Assembly: GCA_027315205.1 (NCBI GenBank)
Contig: DAHUYM010000005.1
Span: 71,638 to 135,637 of the forward strand
Reading direction: 5' to 3'
Length of the DNA stretch: 64,000 nt
From: Leptospirillum sp.
GTDB lineage: Bacteria; Nitrospirota; Leptospirillia; Leptospirillales; Leptospirillaceae
Position 1 is the first letter of the stretch; every line of letters begins with the position of its first letter. The notes under the pieces are model-generated. The model was not told where the DNA came from. It saw nothing but the letters and a program-made list of their open reading frames with translations, and ran no database searches. Positions 50,730 to 59,006 of the stretch are shown one piece after another. A program made the position numbers and the translations under genes.

Positions 50730-52418
50730 TCACAAAAGCCCTTCCGTCCGACCTTCTGAAGAGAGACGAATCTGCCGATATGCCGGGCGCGAGGGAAGAC
50801 CGGGCATCGTTTGGATCTCGCCCGCGATGGCCGTAATGAATCGAGCCCCCGTCGCATAGCGGATTTCCTCGACGGGAAACGCATAGTCTTCAGGAGCTCC
50901 CTTCTTCGCGGGGTCATGAGAAAGGGAGGCCCACGTCTTGGCGATGCAAACGGGAAAATGGTCCGCGCCGTATCGCGGCGCATCCTTGAGGGCCATCAAC
51001 GCCTTCCGGGAATAAACGACGTCTTTGGCTCCATAAAGGGTTGTTGCGATCCTGGATATCTTATCGGCAGGGGGAAGGTCCGGTTCGTAAAGGGGACGGT
51101 ACGCGACCGTCTCCTTTACACGGGTCCTCTTCAAAACGGCCTGCGCCAAGTCGATCGCACCGGCGCTTCCATCCCTGTAATGCCAAGCCACGACCGCATT
51201 GTCCGCTCCGGCATCCAGAGATGCGTCCCGGATGATTTTCCATTCCTCTTCGGAATCGTTGGGATGGGCGTTGATCGCAACGATTACAGGAACTCCGAAC
51301 TGGAGGATGTTCCGGATCTGCTTCACAAGATTGGCCGCTCCACGCGCGACCGACTTCGGATGGGGCTTGTCCAGGACTTCGGGAATGGGTTTCCCTGCCG
51401 TCGTGTCGGCAAGGCCGCCATGCATCCGAAGACTTTTCGCCGTGGCCACCAGAACCGCCGCGTCTGGCCCCCTCCCCAGCACCCGGCATTTGATATCGAA
51501 GAACTTTTCGCCTCCGAGATCCGCACCGAATCCGGCTTCGGTGACGACGCACTCAGCCCCGTTCAAGGCCACCCAGTCCCCGATGACAGAACTGTTTCCA
51601 TGTGCGATGTTTGCGAATGGGGATCCGTGGACGATTGCAGGAGTTCCTTCGCGGGTTGCCATGAGATTGGGCCAGAATGCCTCCCGCAGGATCGCCGACA
51701 TCGCACCGTCCACTCCGAGGTCCTTCGCATGAAGCAGGGCGCCTTCCCGAGAGAAGCCGAAGCTGACGGAAGCCAAGCGGGCCGACAGATCCTCGTAGGA
51801 GGTTGCCAAGGCAAGGATTGCCATGATCTCCGACGATACCGTAATGTCGAACCGGGTTTCCCTGGGAATACCGTTACCCTTCCCGCCCAGGCCGACCACC
51901 ACCTTTCTAAGCCCCCTGTCGTTCAAGTCCACGACCCTCGGCCAGGAAATAGTGAGGGGATCGATACCGAGGTGATTCCCGTGATGGAGCTCATTGTCGA
52001 TGGAAGAAGCCAGCAGGTTGTGGGATGCTCCGACGGCATGGATGTCCCCCGTCAGGTGGAGGTTCAGGACATCCGACGGTTCGATCGTCGAACGGCCTCC
52101 CCCGGCTCCTCCGCCCTTGATCCCGAATACCGGCCCCATGGAAGGCTGGCGGATCGACACGGCGGTCCGGATACCCAGGCGATTCAAAGCCATCGACATT
52201 CCGATCGAGGTCGTCGTCTTTCCTTCCCCAAGGGGCGTAGGGGTCATTCCCGTCACGAGAATATAAAGAGGTTTCTGCCCGGCCCTCTCCCGTTCGGAAA
52301 ACGCTTCCGCCGTTGGGGGCGGCAGATACCTCGGATCGATCTTCCCCCGGCCGGGGCCGAAGGGATAGTAATTTGGGCCGGGAACTCCCAGTTTGGCAGC
52401 AAGATCTTCAAGCGTCAT
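50730..52418 (-). CDS. fhs: Formate-tetrahydrofolate ligase
   Basis: A 562-aa protein from the ATG at 52418 (GAGGA upstream), matching the family length; a TTG at 52559 overlapping uppP would add 47 residues of unknown value. TPTPLGEGKTTTSIGMSMAL is the ATP P-loop. IKGGGAGGGRSTI, GDIHAVGASHNLLAS and TEAGFGADLGGEKFFDIKCR are further signatures. It makes 10-formyl-THF from formate, feeding purine synthesis (PurN here) and one-carbon metabolism. Confidence 0.96.
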   Translation of the reverse strand: MTLEDLAAKLGVPGPNYYPFGPGRGKIDPRYLPPPTAEAFSERERAGQKPLYILVTGMTPTPLGEGKTTTSIGMSMALNRLGIRTAVSIRQPSMGPVFGIKGGGAGGGRSTIEPSDVLNLHLTGDIHAVGASHNLLASSIDNELHHGNHLGIDPLTISWPRVVDLNDRGLRKVVVGLGGKGNGIPRETRFDITVSSEIMAILALATSYEDLSARLASVSFGFSREGALLHAKDLGVDGAMSAILREAFWPNLMATREGTPAIVHGSPFANIAHGNSSVIGDWVALNGAECVVTEAGFGADLGGEKFFDIKCRVLGRGPDAAVLVATAKSLRMHGGLADTTAGKPIPEVLDKPHPKSVARGAANLVKQIRNILQFGVPVIVAINAHPNDSEEEWKIIRDASLDAGADNAVVAWHYRDGSAGAIDLAQAVLKRTRVKETVAYRPLYEPDLPPADKISRIATTLYGAKDVVYSRKALMALKDAPRYGADHFPVCIAKTWASLSHDPAKKGAPEDYAFPVEEIRYATGARFITAIAGEIQTMPGLPSRPAYRQIRLSSEGRTEGLL

Positions 52419-52555
52419 GAAGTACGATTCCTCTGGAACGGTGGCTCTTCCCCGCCAGACCCGGATATCGGAATCCGGCCGCAGGAGAGCTAAAAAATCC
52501 GATTCTTTCAGTATGAACGGATTTCGGGACAAATCACAAGGGGCTGGCCTGTCCT

Positions 52556-53419
52556 TCAAAGCGGGAAGTAAATCACGACTCCCGCCACGACGGACAAAGC
52601 CAAACAGTAGATCCCGAACGGATACAGGGCCCGGGTTGCTTCAAAAGAACGGAAATACCTCATCAGAAAGGACGTTGTCAGATAGGCAGCGACAAAGGAG
52701 ACGGCCCCTCCAACGATCGAAAGTCGGATCATACCGGAATGCCCGCCGTGGATGAGTTTGGGGATCTCAAGAAATCCCGCGCCGAAAATGATCGGCGTCG
52801 ACAGAAGAAACGAGAACCGGGCGGCTTCTTCATGACCGAGTCCGTTGACGATCCCTCCCACCATCGTGATTCCCGAGCGCGAAAGCCCCGGTATCAGCGC
52901 CAATGCCTGGAAACCCCCGATCAGGATCGCCCGGGACATCGACAAGTCCGCGATCTTTCCTGGGAGGGCCACCCTCCGTCTGAGTCTCTCTCCCAGTAAA
53001 AGCATCAGTCCGTTCACGCCCAGGAACACGGCTGCGATACCCGGAGATTCGAACAAAATCCGGATTTTTTTCTCCAGGATGAAGCCCAGGATCGCAGCCG
53101 GTATCGTCCCGCCGATCAAAAAACCGAGCACTCGCCTCTCGACCAGAAGAGCCTTCTGGTTTCCGCTTTTCGGAACATACCCGAAGGCAGTCAGTCCCCC
53201 CTCGAAAAGCCGTATCCAGTCCGACCGGAAGAACAGGAGAAGTGCGAGCGCAGTCCCGAGATGGAGGGAAACCATGAACGGGAGAAAATCCGGATTGTGA
53301 GACACCGACGACCATCCGGTGAAAAGAGGAAGAAGAACGCCGTGGCCCAGAGAGCTCACAGGAGCCAATTCGGTCATGCCCTGAAGGAGAGAGAACCAGA
53401 TGGCCTGCCAAAACGTCAT
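52556..53419 (-). CDS. uppP: Undecaprenyl-diphosphatase
   Basis: A 287-aa membrane protein of the BacA/UppP family. Motif 1 is QGMTELAPVSSLGHGVLL (usual form QGxTEFLPISSSGHL, so several changes). Motif 2 is ALIPGLSRSGITMVGGIVNG, carrying the conserved Arg and Ser. It dephosphorylates C55-PP to recycle the lipid carrier made by UppS, encoded three genes away, and its loss or gain affects bacitracin tolerance in other bacteria. Confidence 0.93.
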   Translation of the reverse strand: MTFWQAIWFSLLQGMTELAPVSSLGHGVLLPLFTGWSSVSHNPDFLPFMVSLHLGTALALLLFFRSDWIRLFEGGLTAFGYVPKSGNQKALLVERRVLGFLIGGTIPAAILGFILEKKIRILFESPGIAAVFLGVNGLMLLLGERLRRRVALPGKIADLSMSRAILIGGFQALALIPGLSRSGITMVGGIVNGLGHEEAARFSFLLSTPIIFGAGFLEIPKLIHGGHSGMIRLSIVGGAVSFVAAYLTTSFLMRYFRSFEATRALYPFGIYCLALSVVAGVVIYFPL

Positions 53420-53481
53420 GTATCGCCTCGCTCGAAAGAAGAATGTTGGATTCCGCCGGACAGGACTCTAGGCGAAAACGG

Positions 53482-54243
53482 TCACGGGACGGTCCGGGCG
53501 GGGCTACCGGAAACAGGCGCGGGTGCGGGACGATGCCGGTTCCAGGTCCATGAGGCCAGGAGGATTCCGCTTTCGTACAGGACGACGAGCGGAACGAACA
53601 TGATCATCATGTTCAGGAAATCCTGGGTCGGAGAAAGAATGGACGCGGCGATCGCGTTTCCGACAAGCGCCCATCTCCGGCCCTTTCGCAGGCTTTCCGG
53701 ACTGACCCACCCGCGCGCGCCGGCAAAAGCCATCATGAGCGGAAGTTCGAATATAAGTCCGAATACGAAAAGGAACCTAAGCTCGAACGATACTGTCCGG
53801 TCGACTCCGAGAAACGCCTGCAGACCTTCCCGTTGCCCGAATCCCACCAGAAAATGAAGCGCTGCCGGGAGGGCTACGAAATGAGAGAAAGCGACCCCCG
53901 CTCCGAACGACAGGGTACCCGCCCCGACCCACCCGAAGAACCGGCGCCTTTCCTTCCGGTATAGGCCGGGAGAAACGAAGGCCCAAACCTCGTAGAGGAT
54001 GAACGGATAGGCCAGGCAGGCACCCATAAAGACCGCTACCTTCAGGGTGATCCAGAACGCTTCGGTCGGGGCCGTGAACACCATCGGGACTCCGGCCGTT
54101 TTTCCGAGAATGGACAGGATGCGGTCCGCAAAGGGAAAGCTCACCAGCATGCCCGCTGCCAGCCAGAAAAGCGACCGGAGGATCCGACGCCTCAGCTCGA
54201 CGATGTGGTCCCAGAACGGGGCTTTCTTCATGTTATCGATCAT
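53482..54243 (-). CDS. tatC: Sec-independent protein translocase TatC
   Basis: A 253-aa protein with six helices. DHIVELRRRILRSLFWLAAG is the N-terminal family motif, AFVSPGLYRKERRRFFGWV the conserved first periplasmic/cytosolic turn, and FGLIFELPLMMAF carries the conserved Glu. TatC recognises twin-arginine signals. The ATG at 54243 overlaps tatB by 11 bases; a second ATG at 54231 would sit after it. Confidence 0.95.
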   Translation of the reverse strand: MIDNMKKAPFWDHIVELRRRILRSLFWLAAGMLVSFPFADRILSILGKTAGVPMVFTAPTEAFWITLKVAVFMGACLAYPFILYEVWAFVSPGLYRKERRRFFGWVGAGTLSFGAGVAFSHFVALPAALHFLVGFGQREGLQAFLGVDRTVSFELRFLFVFGLIFELPLMMAFAGARGWVSPESLRKGRRWALVGNAIAASILSPTQDFLNMMIMFVPLVVLYESGILLASWTWNRHRPAPAPVSGSPARTVP

Positions 54244-54526
54244 TCTGGGTCGGAGGGATTACCGGCGGTTCCCCTCCCTTCTGGTACGCTTGGGGCCGCG
54301 GCTCCCATGCCTCCGGGGCGGAACGGGGTTTCACTCCGGAGGGATCCTCCTCGGTCCAGGATCTCGAAACCGACCGGATTTCGTCCAGGACCGGCCCGGC
54401 CTGTTTGCGGATGGCCCTGAATGTCCGACCCGCGGTCCTGGCCACCCTGGGCCACTCTTCCGGCTTTACCACCAGCATAAGGAGAAGCCCGATAAACAGG
54501 AGGTCGGGCCATCCGACGCCCAGCAT
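54233..54526 (-). CDS. tatB: Sec-independent protein translocase TatB
   Basis: A 97-aa protein: a very short N-terminus, one helix (WPDLLFIGLLLMLVVKPEEWP), an amphipathic helix (RVARTAGRTFRAIRKQ) and a Pro/charged tail. The Pro-Glu turn KPEEWP replaces the usual GPxxLP, with Lys for Gly. The position directly before tatC supports TatB over TatA. No tatA gene is in the window. Confidence 0.85.
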   Translation of the reverse strand: MLGVGWPDLLFIGLLLMLVVKPEEWPRVARTAGRTFRAIRKQAGPVLDEIRSVSRSWTEEDPSGVKPRSAPEAWEPRPQAYQKGGEPPVIPPTQNDR

Positions 54527-54529
54527 CGA

Positions 54530-54766
54530 TCAGGTTTCCTTTTCCGCAGGCCCTACAGGCTGGGACAGGAGGTCCTTGATCATGAGCTTCTGGTGCTTGA
54601 TCTCACGGATTTCCTCTTCTTCCGCCGGCGTGAGGACCGCCCGGCGGGAGAGTTCCATCAGCCGGGTCTCGAGCGTTTTGTGCTGCCGCTTCAGCTTCTC
54701 GATATGATACGTGTCCGGTACGAAATCGGCCGGTCCAGCCGCGCGGAACATATCCTGATTTGCCAT
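54530..54766 (-). CDS. YdcH family (DUF465) small coiled-coil protein
   Basis: A 78-aa charged helical protein. YHIEKLKRQHKTLETRLMEL ... LTPAEEEEIREIKHQKLMIKDLL has the DUF465 layout of two helices with H-x-x-L/K-x-x-KxLKD near the end. The family has no established function. It lies 3 bases before tatB. Confidence 0.82.
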   Translation of the reverse strand: MANQDMFRAAGPADFVPDTYHIEKLKRQHKTLETRLMELSRRAVLTPAEEEEIREIKHQKLMIKDLLSQPVGPAEKET

Positions 54767-54814
54767 TTTGTCCTCCTTGATGAAGTGTGCGGGGCCAGTC
54801 CCCGAAACCCGGTT

Positions 54815-55390
54815 TCAGGCGAGAGGCCCTTCCATGGACACAGGCCCGGAAGAAGGGGACGGGTTTTCGTTCCCGTTTCCTTCGACCGTTCCGGCATTAT
54901 ACACCATCAGAACCGCATCTTCGGAAGGTCCCTGGTAATAATGCTCGCGAATTCCCGACGGCAGAAATCCGAGGCGCGAATAGACGTTCCTGGCCGAAAG
55001 GTTGGACGCCCTCACTTCGAGGTAGACGCGCCGTATACCTGTCTCCTCGGCATACCGGAGAAAACGGGCCAACAGGAGAGAGCCAAGACCCTTGCCCCGA
55101 TAGGACGGATCGATGAAAAAATGATGGATTTCGGCTTCCCAATCCACGATCCAGGTCCCCATAAAACCGACCAGGCCCGGCCCGGAAGGACGGACGACGC
55201 CAAAGTACCGTGCAATCGGATTGGAATGGATTTCCTCCAAAAGGGTGTTCCCCATGTGAAACTCCGCCCGCTCGCGTTCGGACTGTTGGTCGAAAAAACG
55301 GCGTACAAGGGGAAGCCACGGACCCTTTGACAGATCCACGACCCGGAACTCGAAGCCCTGTGTCGGGAACTCAGACGGGAGATCGTCCAT
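54815..55390 (-). CDS. rimI: Ribosomal protein S18 alanine N-acetyltransferase (RimI-like)
   Basis: A 191-aa GNAT protein. EAEIHHFFIDPSYRGKGLGSLLLARFLRYAEETG holds the acetyl-CoA loop R/Q-GKGLG. VYLEVRASNLSARNVYSRLGF is the RimI-type segment (LEVRxSNxxAxxLYxxxGF). It sits directly after tsaB and overlaps it by 20 bases, the common tsaB-rimI pairing. The roughly 45-residue N-terminal extension is longer than in E. coli RimI (148 aa). Confidence 0.88.
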   Translation of the reverse strand: MDDLPSEFPTQGFEFRVVDLSKGPWLPLVRRFFDQQSERERAEFHMGNTLLEEIHSNPIARYFGVVRPSGPGLVGFMGTWIVDWEAEIHHFFIDPSYRGKGLGSLLLARFLRYAEETGIRRVYLEVRASNLSARNVYSRLGFLPSGIREHYYQGPSEDAVLMVYNAGTVEGNGNENPSPSSGPVSMEGPLA

Positions 55391-56051
55391 AGACCAGACG
55401 GGGGGGAACAAGTGGTTCGAACCGCCGCTCCCACGCCACAAGCCCCTGGAAAACCGCCCGCGGGCCGCTCCAGTCCGTCTCTCTCATGTTCTTTCTTTCC
55501 GGTGGTGGCAAAATGGAAAGAAGGAGCGGACTGCCGGGGCCGACAATCCGGACGGGGAACGACGGCAAGCAAGCGGCGATTTCTCCGGGATCGGACGGCG
55601 CTTCTCCCCGAAGGACCGGGGGCATCGGTCCGGGGGGAGATCGATAGAACCCGCTCTCGGGGTCCTTGATGTAGAAAACGGCGGAAATCTGTCCTTGCCT
55701 CGCATTCAGGACCGTCAAAAGGGCCGGATCGCCCAGCATCGACCATTGCCGCGCCAATGTGTCGAAAGGGCTGACCATGACGACCGGTATACCCAGGGAA
55801 GCTTCGATTCCCCGGACGAACGCGAACCCCGCCCGAAGGGAGGTGTAGCTTCCGGGTCCGGCCGAACAGGCGATCCTGTCCAGCGACTGGGCCGCCAGAC
55901 TTCTGGAGCCGAGCAGCCAATCCAGGGCCGGAGCGAGGGATTCTGAAGCCCCGACGGAAGGCCTCAGGGAGAGCTCGGAAAGCACCCTGTCCTCTTCGAA
56001 AAGAGCCAGACTTATGACCTCCGTCGACGTCTCGACCGAAAGATGGATCAT
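55371..56051 (-). CDS. tsaB: tRNA threonylcarbamoyladenosine biosynthesis protein TsaB
   Basis: A 226-aa protein from the ATG at 56051, which overlaps the radA stop. IHLSVETSTEVISLALF and IACSAGPGSYTSLRAGFAFVRGIEASLGIPVVMVSP are the ASKHA-fold TsaB signatures (GPGSFTGLRxGxxxAxGLA). TsaB scaffolds TsaD and TsaE for the t6A37 modification of ANN-decoding tRNAs. The usual Phe-Thr-Gly is Tyr-Thr-Ser here. Confidence 0.92.
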   Translation of the reverse strand: MIHLSVETSTEVISLALFEEDRVLSELSLRPSVGASESLAPALDWLLGSRSLAAQSLDRIACSAGPGSYTSLRAGFAFVRGIEASLGIPVVMVSPFDTLARQWSMLGDPALLTVLNARQGQISAVFYIKDPESGFYRSPPGPMPPVLRGEAPSDPGEIAACLPSFPVRIVGPGSPLLLSILPPPERKNMRETDWSGPRAVFQGLVAWERRFEPLVPPRLVYGRSPV

Positions 56052-57433
56052 GTCTTCTCCCGGAAAGAGCGGAAAAGGGCGAGGGCATCGCTCAATTCGC
56101 GGACAGGATGGAGGGTCATGCCTTCGGGGACGGGAATGTCCGGCTCGGGGGTGCTCGGAAGAATGGCGTCGTGGAATCCGTGGCGAGCCGCCTCGGAGAG
56201 GCGTTCCTGCCACGCCGGCACACGGCGGATCTCTCCCCCCAGCCCGACTTCTCCGAAAACGACGAGATCCGGAGGCAGGGCACGATCCCAGAGGCTGCCC
56301 GCCATGGCCAGCGAAATACCCAGGTCCAGGGCAGGTTCGTCGAGGTCCACCCCTCCCACCACATTGACGTAGATGTCGGAACCGGAAAGGGTCAGTCCGA
56401 ACCTCCTTTCGAGGACCGCAGCCAGGATCGTGAGCCTCGACGCTCCTACCCCCTGGGCGACTCTCCTCGGATTCGGGAACGGCGTGGGCGAAACGAGCGC
56501 CTGGAGCTCGATCAGCAGGGGACGGCTGCCTTCCCAGGCGGCGACCACAACAGAGCCCGGAAGCCGGGATTTACGACCTTCGAGAAAAAAGGCGGACGCG
56601 TTGTCCACTTCCCGAAGCCCCGCCGGATCCATTTCAAAGATTCCCAGTTCCCGTGTCGGACCGAACCGATTTTTGACGGTCCGGAGAAGACGGACCGGAT
56701 GCGAACGGTCTCCCTCGAGGTACAGGACGGTGTCGACCAGATGCTCCAGCACCCGCGGACCGGCGATGACCCCCTCTTTCGTGACGTGTCCGATCACCAG
56801 GACCGTCACGCCGGATCTTTTTGCCAATTCTAGGAGGAGGGCGGCCGACTCGCGGAGCTGGGTCACAGATCCGGCTCCCTGCCCCATCGAGCCCAGCGTG
56901 ATCGTCTGGATGGAATCGACCACCAGGATCTCGGGCTTCAAAAGAGCCACTTCCCGGATCACAGTTTCGAGATCGGTCTCCGGAATGAGATGGAGGTCCC
57001 CCGCATCCTGCCCCAGGCGGTCGAAGCGCATCCTTATTTGCTCAGGAGATTCTTCTCCCGCCGCATAGAGGATTTTCCGCGAACGGGCCATACGGGAGAC
57101 CGACTGAAGGATCAGGGTCGATTTTCCCACCCCGGGGTCCCCGCCGAGAAGGACGAATGACCCGGGCACGAACCCTCCTCCGAGCACGCGGTCAAATTCC
57201 CCGAACCCGCTCGGCATCCTGGGAAGTACCCGCCGTCCGACATCCTCCATTTTGATGGACCGGGACGCGCCTTCTTCGGGGGCCTCAAGGATCGCTTCCA
57301 GGAGTGTTTCCGGGCGGCCCGCCGGCTCAAGCCCGTCGGGAGAGTGGCACGACGGGCAAAATCCCATCCACTTTGCCGACCGGTACCCGCAAGACGGGCA
57401 CTCAAACGCATCTGTATCTTTTTTCCTGGCCAA
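56048..57433 (-). CDS. radA: DNA repair protein RadA (Sms)
   Basis: A 461-aa protein. The zinc finger is CPSCGYRSAKWMGFCPSC. Walker A is GGDPGVGKST (about residue 98), Walker B is ILVVDSIQT and the RadA motif KNRFG is present. The C-terminal Lon-like domain (about 300-455) includes IYVNVVGGVDLDEPALDL. RadA promotes branch migration in recombination. It is the first gene of the long minus-strand run and diverges from the barrel gene at 57572. Confidence 0.97.
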   Translation of the reverse strand: MARKKDTDAFECPSCGYRSAKWMGFCPSCHSPDGLEPAGRPETLLEAILEAPEEGASRSIKMEDVGRRVLPRMPSGFGEFDRVLGGGFVPGSFVLLGGDPGVGKSTLILQSVSRMARSRKILYAAGEESPEQIRMRFDRLGQDAGDLHLIPETDLETVIREVALLKPEILVVDSIQTITLGSMGQGAGSVTQLRESAALLLELAKRSGVTVLVIGHVTKEGVIAGPRVLEHLVDTVLYLEGDRSHPVRLLRTVKNRFGPTRELGIFEMDPAGLREVDNASAFFLEGRKSRLPGSVVVAAWEGSRPLLIELQALVSPTPFPNPRRVAQGVGASRLTILAAVLERRFGLTLSGSDIYVNVVGGVDLDEPALDLGISLAMAGSLWDRALPPDLVVFGEVGLGGEIRRVPAWQERLSEAARHGFHDAILPSTPEPDIPVPEGMTLHPVRELSDALALFRSFREKT

Positions 57434-57571
57434 ATATGACCTCGCGATCGCCGCGGCTTGGGGAGTTTCGGGTTGGAACCCGCGGCGGGATTATGTTACC
57501 CTTTCGGACATGAAAGAGATCCAGAAAACTCAACGATTTGAAGCATTTTTTTTCCGGCCGGCGGAGTCGGC

Positions 57572-58297
57572 GTGACCGTTCCGGACCGACAGGGCTTCCC
57601 GGCACGTCTCATTCCCTTCATCCTCCTGGCCTTTGTCGCCTTTGTCCCGCATTCCGTGCTTGCCGCCGACCCCAACTTTCCGGACACTGTCCCGTCCGGA
57701 GATGCCGCACCGGAATTTTCGACCGGCTCGGACGACGGGTCGGGCAACGACATCAATCCGCTGGGCAAACCAAACCGGATCCTTTTCAGCACCGACATCG
57801 GCTTCGTCCCGACGGTGGGACCGAACGTTTCCGGCACGACCGGAAACTCCCAGCCGGGGGTCGGGTTTCTACTGGACATCCAGGGAGGGTACACGATCCT
57901 ACCCAGCCTTGTTCTGACGGCCGGCATGTCGGTCCAGGCATTCGGAAACCTCACCAACCTTCCGCTCTTTCTTGGAGCGCAATACTATTTCGACAACGGG
58001 GGAGGACTCCCCGTCAGCCTCGACGGAGAGACGCACACGTTGATCCCCTACATCGAAATGGGGTTCGGACCGGCCTTCAACATTTCGACGGACAGCAACA
58101 AGGTCGGAGTGGGATCCCTTGCGATCGCCTTCCGCATCGGTCCCGGAGTGCTTCTTCCGTTCGGAAAGAACAAACGCCAGGGACTCTATTTCGAAATCGA
58201 CTACGAAACACAGTCCGGTCCGTTCAACGGAGACGGAATCACGTCATCGGCCTTCACCCTGATCCCCGTCAAGCTCGGTTACACGACCCTCTTCTGA
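57572..58297 (+). CDS. Outer-membrane beta-barrel protein of unknown function
   Basis: A 241-aa protein from a GTG preceded by GGCGGAG. A signal peptide (FPARLIPFILLAFVAFVPHSVLAAD) precedes an Asp/Ser/Gly-rich linker of about 40 residues. The rest has barrel-like alternation (GYTILPSLVLTAGMSVQAFG, IPYIEMGFGPAFNI, GLYFEIDYETQSG) and ends LIPVKLGYTTLF with a terminal Phe, the usual BAM recognition residue. It has no assigned ligand. Confidence 0.75.
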   Translation: MTVPDRQGFPARLIPFILLAFVAFVPHSVLAADPNFPDTVPSGDAAPEFSTGSDDGSGNDINPLGKPNRILFSTDIGFVPTVGPNVSGTTGNSQPGVGFLLDIQGGYTILPSLVLTAGMSVQAFGNLTNLPLFLGAQYYFDNGGGLPVSLDGETHTLIPYIEMGFGPAFNISTDSNKVGVGSLAIAFRIGPGVLLPFGKNKRQGLYFEIDYETQSGPFNGDGITSSAFTLIPVKLGYTTLF

Positions 58298-58305
58298 TCA
58301 GGCGA

Positions 58306-58333
58306 CCGTTCCGTCATTTCCGAACGGATTTTC
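58306..58333 (+). terminator. Terminator candidate at a convergent gene end
   Basis: CCGTTC (58306-58311), a 10-base loop, GAACGG (58322-58327), then ATTTTCC. It closes the barrel gene and overlaps the 3' end of the LOG gene on minus. Confidence 0.45.
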
Positions 58334-59006
58334 CAATTTCCTCAAGGACCTTGACGACCAGGCCCCCAGGATCCGCCTCGATGTCCAGGGGACATTCCGA
58401 GCCCTCCGGCAAAAAGGAGGCGCTTTTCAGGATCGGCGCCAGTCCGTTCCAGAAGGGCCTCCAGAAGGGCCGTTCTGGAGTTTCAGCACAAATGGCCGGG
58501 ATTCCGGCCCATTTGTCGACCTGACGAAGAGCCAGGAATTCGAACAGTTCATCCATCGTTCCGTATCCCCCTGGAAACAGGACGACCGCACGAATGTTCC
58601 GGAGAAAAAAATGCTTCCGGAGGAACAGATGCCTGAAAATCATGCTACGTGTCGTTTCATGGACTTTCCCGTCGACGGGATCCCATTCAAGGGCCGTTCC
58701 CCAAGCTCCCGCCCCTTCCAGGGTCGCCCCCATCGCTCCTTCGTGCCCTCCAACAAGGACCCGGACACCTTCGCGGCCCATGGATTCGCCGAACACCCGG
58801 GCCATCCGGCAGACCGGGTCACCCGGGGGGAGCCGGGACGATCCGAACACCGACACGGCCGGCCCGTTCCCGAGGTTCCGGAAAAAGCGGAAGGCCCGGC
58901 GCATCTCCTCTTCGAGGGAACGGATCAGTTCCCTTTCCTCCCGGTCCAGGGCCGGTTCCGAAAAACCGGATTTTTCCCGTTCAGGCGCCACCGACACGCA
59001 TTTCAT
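58314..59006 (-). CDS. LOG family protein (TIGR00730-type)
   Basis: A 230-aa Rossmann-type protein. VSVFGSSRLPPGDPVC is the N-terminal loop; VGGHEGAMGATLEGA and FPGGYGTMDELFEFLALRQ are the two phosphate/ribose motifs (PGGxGTxxE) of cytokinin-type phosphoribohydrolases. Related proteins hydrolyse nucleotide 5'-monophosphates. It overlaps the tldE stop by 26 bases and is the last gene of the tldD-tldE-LOG set. Confidence 0.85.
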   Translation of the reverse strand: MKCVSVAPEREKSGFSEPALDREERELIRSLEEEMRRAFRFFRNLGNGPAVSVFGSSRLPPGDPVCRMARVFGESMGREGVRVLVGGHEGAMGATLEGAGAWGTALEWDPVDGKVHETTRSMIFRHLFLRKHFFLRNIRAVVLFPGGYGTMDELFEFLALRQVDKWAGIPAICAETPERPFWRPFWNGLAPILKSASFLPEGSECPLDIEADPGGLVVKVLEEIGKSVRK

